Source: Isoperla grammatica (Eukaryota > Arthropoda > Insecta > Plecoptera > Perlodidae). Taken from it: a stretch of DNA of 64,000 nucleotides. The notes under the pieces are model-generated. The model searched no databases, was not told where the DNA came from, and was given only the letters and a program-made list of their open reading frames with translations. Each line of letters starts with the position of its first letter. The first letter of the stretch is position 1. The stretch spans positions 26,748,679 through 26,812,678 of the forward strand of contig OX246749.1 of NCBI GenBank assembly GCA_945910005.1. Reading direction: 5' to 3'. Positions 59,451 through 64,000 of this stretch are shown piece after piece. Position numbers and translations under genes: made by a program.

Positions 59451-59690
59451 TATCGTGGTGGGTAGGTTTGTGCGCTTTGATGATTCCTCCTCCCACATGG
59501 CCCTGCCCTCCCTTCCTGGACTCCCTGTATGATGACTCCTGCAAGGTACGAGGGCTCTGATACCGATGTGGCTTTTTTCTTCATTATCATCTTCCTCATA
59601 TTCATCATCACCCGCTCATCGTCTCGATTAGCCATTGTTGCACAAATTTGAGGAGTCAAGCTCCATTTATCAATCAATTCAAGGTGCGTA
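59451..59690 (+). mobile_element. SINE-like dispersed repeat, copy 1
   Basis: Shares TCCTCCCACATGGCCCTGCC, GATGTGGCTTTTTTCTTCAT and CCGCTCATCGTCTCGATTAG with the copies at 62.5 and 63.6 kb, and ends near CATTTATCAATCAATTC. Confidence 0.6.
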
Positions 59691-60045
59691 CAATCGTTTG
59701 GGTGAAGAAAATACCAGATATTACATGAAAACGCAATTTCTAGCACAGGTTTGTACGAGGCTTCAAGCTGCCTACAGCCCTTTGGCTGCAAAAAATACCA
59801 AATTTCATCATGAACTGCAACTTCTAGACAGGGTTGTGCGAGGCTTCAAGTTGCCTAGAATCGTTTGATCGAAGAAAATACCAAATACTACATGAAAACG
59901 CAACTTCTAGCACAGGTTTGTGCAAGGCTTCAGGCTGCGTATTATCGTTAAGCTGCAGAAAATACAAAATTTCTTCATGAAACCGCAACTTCTAGATTGG
60001 GTTGTGCGAGGCTTCAAGCTGCGTACAATAGTTTATCAGTATCTA
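59690..60045. repeat. ~84-bp tandem repeat, about 4 units
   Basis: The repeated pieces are AAAATACCAAATNNTNCATGA, GCAACTTCTAG and TGTGCGAGGCTTCAAGCTGC. Confidence 0.85.
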
Positions 60046-60850
60046 TCAGTATCACCCGTTTGCGCCAGTTCTTGGTAATTGTTTGTTGTCTAAAGGCTGC
60101 TTTCACTGCTCGTTACATCCGCTTTCTGTCGTCACTGGGGCGCTCTGTCCATTGGTGTCCGTGGTGGGGCCACGCAATGGGCGGGACCAGGTTATCAGCC
60201 TATCTATAGTAGGTTTCCCTGGAAGCTGAATGGCTCAGCCCTAGCTCTGGGCTGGTAACCGGACTTGTCCCTAGTTTGGTCCACTAGTACGCGAACCCCG
60301 TGTGGCGATGTTGGCAGTGTTCTGGCATTTTAATAGCTCTATTAACCTTTCTCACTTCACGATTTTAACTGTTTCTGGGTCTATCTCATCGTTTGTCTCC
60401 CGAGACGAGAACGCAAACCCAACAATATACTTGCTGCTTGACAGCACTACATGTCAGCCACGAGCACTTTTCATACCACGACACGTTGAAACCACGAGTA
60501 TTTTTAACATCACTTAGTACTGTGGACTCGACGTTTGCCGTTAGTCGGCCAGTAGATTTTAAGCCCCATTAATCAATCAACTAAACAAGTGCAAACGGCT
60601 CATTATGAACAAAGACAACAAATTCTCCTGAAATATGTTCGTAACCTTGAAAATCTTCCTCCAAGTAAGTATTTTAATGGAAGGTATCACATTGTGCATT
60701 TATTTTCATTATCAGCTTGCTCGCAAATTTTTCAACAAGATCTGCACAACAGTCGACAATAGTTATTAGGTCACACCTTTCAATTGCTATCCATAGTGGA
60801 TATTTAACATCCAACTGCAACACTTCATTTTCTTGAAACGAGCATTCTTC
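60046..60850. other. Stretch with no recognised gene
   Basis: No repeat or convincing exon seen. Confidence 0.4.
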
Positions 60851-60851
60851 T

Positions 60852-60955
60852 AAGTGCGTGAGCCCGAGTGCTTCAGCCCGAGTGCTTCGACCCGAGTGCT
60901 TCAGCGTGAGTGCTTCAGCCTTAGTGCTTCAGCCTGAGTGCTTCGACCCGTCTCG
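60852..60955. repeat. 15-bp minisatellite, about 7 units
   Basis: The unit is close to GAGTGCTTCAGCCCG, directly before a SINE-like copy. Confidence 0.9.
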
Positions 60956-61110
60956 GCCCGGGGTAGAATAGGCCCAGACTGACTGCTGGTCGTAGAAGCG
61001 ACGAAATGAGACCATGTCCCTTTGCCCCTATTTGTCCCACTTATAATTCTCCTCCCACTTGGCCCTGCCCTCCCTTGCTGGACTCCCCTTCTGACGACCA
61101 CTTGATGTAG
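60950..61110 (+). mobile_element. SINE-like dispersed repeat, copy 2 (3' truncated)
   Basis: CGTCTCGGCCCGGGGTAGAA, TAGGCCCAGACTGACT, a GTCGTAGAAGCGACGA hairpin and CTCCTCCCACTTGGCCCTGC are present. The CTCATCGTCTCGATTAG end is missing. Confidence 0.6.
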
Positions 61111-61554
61111 GTGGAAATGATTCGGAAGTCCTCGTATGACCTAAGCTGTCAAGTACATCAAACATTAAATAATAAATAAAATATTTCAATCCTTATTTAT
61201 GAGATGGATTAGTTAACTGCTTAATCACTTTTAATGAGATGGTGTGTCACTACGATAGTATCACACTTGATGTCCCTTTTATATTAGTTTTATAACTGAA
61301 TAGGATAGACATTAAATAAATAAATATAACAAACCACCTCGAATCTGAATTAGATGGACATGAAATAAATATCCAACATGACATAACAGTCCGAGATCCA
61401 GGTTTTCTCATTGGATGCTTATTGTTAGGTTCGTATGACGGACAGTGGTGCCATCCAGGTTACAAGAAGGTTCTTGCACTTGCAACAGTGCATACCTTAC
61501 TTGTTAAAGTTAACAGAAAATAATAATAATTGACAATTATTGTTTCAAGACTTT

Positions 61555-62160
61555 CTTATCACCAACTTCAGTAAGAAGATGGTTTACGTCCGCCGTCGAA
61601 TAAAGCTCCTTCATTTTTGGCTTGTACTTTTCACAAGGCACTCGATGGCCTGTTGACAGAGATGTGCCTTCGGTCGATGTTTGGCACACTACCAATAGAG
61701 CTAAAATAATGCTTTTTGCTTCTTTCAGTGTCGTGCTAAGAACTTAACGTGCAACTCCTCGTACATAAAATTCACGTATTCTACGATCTTTGTTGCGAAG
61801 GCACTTCCACTGTGTTACGTTTTTCACGAAATGTGCAACGTCAACTCTAATGAAACTCTTCGGCAGTTCATGAACTCCTGGATCGCAAGTTAGAATTTTG
61901 AAACACATGTCACAGTAGGCACGAATACTTGGTGTCAGAGCAAAAGCCCTGGAGATTGAATTCAAAAGCGCTGCAGAGTAATCGCACACAACGACGTCTG
62001 GTATTTTCCCACCAGAGCGGACCCATTCGCATAGCCAGAATGATAATCCATTGGCGTTGTGGCGTTCCGAGAGCATTTGAACGACAGGGATTTGGCCTTC
62101 ATGCTCACCTGGTAAAGTTATTACTTCAGTGTATAGAAAAATGTGCCCAGATGACTTTGG
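61555..62160 (-). pseudogene. Transposon-type protein fragment of an unnamed arthropod-widespread family
   Basis: The minus strand reads SSGHIFLYTEVITLPGEHEG, QIPVVQMLSERHNANGLSFW, VVVCDYSAALLNSISRAFAL, IRVDVAHFVKNVTQWKCL and REFYVRG, then a TAA at 61,744, with similarity seeming to continue after it (TTLKEAKSIILALLVVCQTS). From memory, proteins with QMLSERHN, a VCDFS.ALL motif and DVAHF recur in many copies in arthropod genomes and behave like a transposon product. The conserved Asp residues in VVCDYS and RVDVAHF would suit a DDE-type fold, but that is inference. The in-frame stop indicates a pseudogene. Confidence 0.5.
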
Positions 62161-62224
62161 CTAAGATTAGGTTGCGTTTCACCATCCTGCTGTTCTGCGG
62201 TAGATGTCATTTACCGCTTCTTTG

Positions 62225-62419
62225 TTATCTCTTCGAGAGAAGGCTATTTAAGCTGTTACAGTAGGGGCATTTGATGTCGATGATCCCAATTCCGCAGCAA
62301 GACCACTCTACGATGCCGCCAGGGTCAGTTTCATGGAGTTTGATGTACTTGAGGAATCTGGTTACCGTTTTTAATATGTTAACTTTGCTAGCTGCATTGA
62401 CCTGACACACGAGTGACAT
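62225..62419 (-). pseudogene. YqaJ-like exonuclease fragment
   Basis: The frame contains TDPGGIVEWSCCGIGIIDIK followed by CPYC. It resembles the core of animal YqaJ-domain nucleases (SPDG.V....CG.G..EIKCP). The usual PDG Asp is Gly and the usual E.K Glu is Asp here, so it is probably inactive. It lies 60 bp upstream, on the same strand, of the fragment at 61,555-62,160. Confidence 0.45.
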
Positions 62420-62524
62420 TTAATAGTATCGGTACAACGAAATTCAAAGATAAAGTAACCAATAAATACAACTCCCTGGCAGGTAGTGTGAAGGTAGTCT
62501 TCAAACGATTGCTTCTTAAGTAGA

Positions 62525-62850
62525 TAATGCCCGTCTGGGCCCGGGAAAGAATGGGCCCAGAGTGACTCTGCTAGTCGTAAGAGACGACAAAACGAGACCC
62601 TGTCCCTTTCCCCCCCCCCCCCCCCCCCCCCACTGTCCCACTGAATATTTCTCCTCCCACTTGGCCGTGCCCACCCTTGCTGGACTCCCGTATGACGACC
62701 CACGCGACATACAATGGATCTGATTCGGATGTGGCTTTATTCTTCGTCATCATCTACCTCATCTTCATTATCACCTGCTCATCGTCTCGATTAGCCATTG
62801 TTGCAAAAATATGAGACGTTAAGCCCCCATTAATCATTTATCTTAAGTAA
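62525..62850 (+). mobile_element. SINE-like dispersed repeat, copy 3 (most complete)
   Basis: It runs from CGTCTGGGCCCGGGAAAGAA, through a GTCGTAAGAGACGAC hairpin, a 20-bp poly-C run, CTCCTCCCACTTGGCCGTGC, GATTCGGATGTGGCTTTATT and CTCATCGTCTCGATTAGCCA, to GAGACGTTAAGCCCCCATTA and AATCATTTATC. No clear B box was found, so a tRNA origin is not shown. Confidence 0.65.
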
Positions 62851-63560
62851 ATCAGGTAACCACTCACTGCTGTTGGCAGGCCAATCTATGCTTCGTAGTG
62901 GTGGCATCATTGCATAGACTACAGGAACCGGCCAATTGAATTCCTGTGACAAAACAAGCGTTAGGTTAGGTACAATCCTTTGGTATGTGCCGTGCAAGCA
63001 CTATCAGTGTGACATAAGTTGGTGTTACTTACAAGTGCTGCTGTTTTGCTGCTTCGGATGTGCCCGTCATCGCATCCATGTGATCCTTTCAATCAACTAA
63101 TAGTTTGTGTGTTAGTGGTACTGTTCTGCAACAAGGTCTGTCTTTTTTCATTTAGCACATTCCGGTTGACTTGTTCCCTCTTTCTTCTTTGAATATTCTG
63201 AATAGTTTCTATTTTTATTCCTGTAATGTGTGTCTGGTTGAAACTCAATCGAGATCTGATTCTGTGGTTAATAATTAAATCTCTATTTTTAGTAAGATTA
63301 GAAAAATATCAGTGAACAATTGTAAACTAGTAGGTTGTATTCAAAACTTAAGATTAACTGAACAAGAGTCATTTTAGACTTTCTATATCACTTTATTCAA
63401 CAAAACCACAGGGTTCAACTGAATTTTCGCACCTGATCTGGTGGTCGTTCCTGGTTTGTTGTTTGTAGTAGTTTCCTTTATGGCAGTGACCTTTTTTCCC
63501 TTTTTGACAGTAGCCGGACTGGTCGAGGAGAAGAAGTCAGACGAAGTGCAGTCCAAACCC
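62851..63560. other. Stretch with no recognised gene
   Basis: A minus-strand frame with TSPATVKKGKKVTAIKETTT is low-complexity and unassigned. Confidence 0.35.
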
Positions 63561-63785
63561 CAATCCCCTTTCCCCCCCACTGTCCTACTGAATATTTCTC
63601 CTCCCACTTGGCCCTGCCCTCCCTTGCTGGACTCCCGTATGACGACTCACGCGACGTACAATGGATCTGATTCGGATGTGGCTTTATTCTTCATTATCAT
63701 CTTTCTCATCTTCATTATCACCCGCTCATCGTCTCGATTAGCCATCGTGGCATAAATATGAGACGTTAAGCCCCATTAATCAATC
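63561..63785 (+). mobile_element. SINE-like dispersed repeat, copy 4
   Basis: Near-identical to copy 3 from the poly-C run to the end, finishing GAGACGTTAAGCCCCATTAA and then TCAATCAATC. Confidence 0.65.
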
Positions 63786-64000
63786 AATCTTAATGACAAG
63801 TTCGCTAGGGTTCTTATTATCAACCTCATCTTGTTCTTCGTGATCATCGTTTGTTACAACGATGTCTTCTTTTTGAACTGCATCGTGCTTATCTTCAACA
63901 TCATTTTGACGTTCATCCTGAGTCTGTTCTTCTTTTTCTTCCTTGTCCTCATCTTCATGCTCATCACTGTCACTGACTTCTTCGCCGCGAGGAATTCCTG
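63780..64000 (-). CDS. Acidic reading frame, open at right edge
   Basis: The minus strand is open for 73 codons from the edge: GIPRGEEVSDSDEHEDEDKE and onward, Glu/Asp/Lys-rich, ending NPSELVIKID and a stop. The last codons overlap the end of SINE-like copy 4, so the frame may be truncated by that insertion. No fold or family is recognisable. It could be a disordered acidic linker of the transposon proteins to its left or of a host gene. Confidence 0.4.
   Translation of the reverse strand, partial: GIPRGEEVSDSDEHEDEDKEEKEEQTQDERQNDVEDKHDAVQKEDIVVTNDDHEEQDEVDNKNPSELVIKID

Overview
The window looks like repeat-dense genomic DNA from an invertebrate animal, most likely an arthropod. It has spliced genes, long introns full of transposable elements, many minisatellites and one 200-N assembly gap. 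The arthropod guess rests on an MBF2-like secreted protein (a family known mainly from insects and crustaceans) and on the transposon families present. I cannot name the species. Nothing here resembles bacterial operon structure.

Left third (1-29,990, minus strand): part of a TAX1BP1/CALCOCO-family autophagy-receptor gene. Two exons encode a SKICH domain (28,918-29,125 and 441-634) and join in phase. A third (1-336) encodes the start of a coiled coil and runs off the left edge. The intron between the SKICH exons is 28,283 bp, and almost all of it (695-28,740) is one block of 20 copies of a ~1.42 kb Helitron-like (Helentron/HINE-type) non-autonomous element. The copies are head-to-tail, spaced by (TAA)n, or inserted inside one another. 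One copy is split into six pieces by six later arrivals. Removing nested copies regenerates full-length hosts, with every insertion at A^T and no target duplication.

Middle (30,060-39,420): a 12-bp minisatellite, a 57-bp minisatellite with a tRNA-derived SINE, then a plus-strand gene predicted to encode a secreted MBF2-like protein. Its candidate exons end at 33,147 (ATG directly at a splice donor), cover 36,460-36,652 (signal peptide) and cover 38,125-38,507 (MBF2-like domain), and the last runs into the gap. Its first intron holds a 56-bp minisatellite that switches orientation; its second holds a candidate MITE. A 149-bp satellite follows the gap.

Right part (39,420-64,000) is a transposon graveyard: two broken Mutator-like transposase copies (one hit by a 351-bp TIR element, the other by a complete-looking non-LTR retrotransposon with a 2A-like motif, PHD finger, endonuclease and reverse transcriptase), a piggyBac relic, a hAT-type element holding a second hAT-type element (both with 8-bp target duplications), a decayed LINE, a large 64-bp minisatellite related to sequence flanking the Mutator copies, further minisatellites, a SINE-like dispersed family, and degenerate transposon and YqaJ-like coding fragments at the right end. 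The host genes have no evident functional link; the common theme is repeated insertion and tandem amplification.
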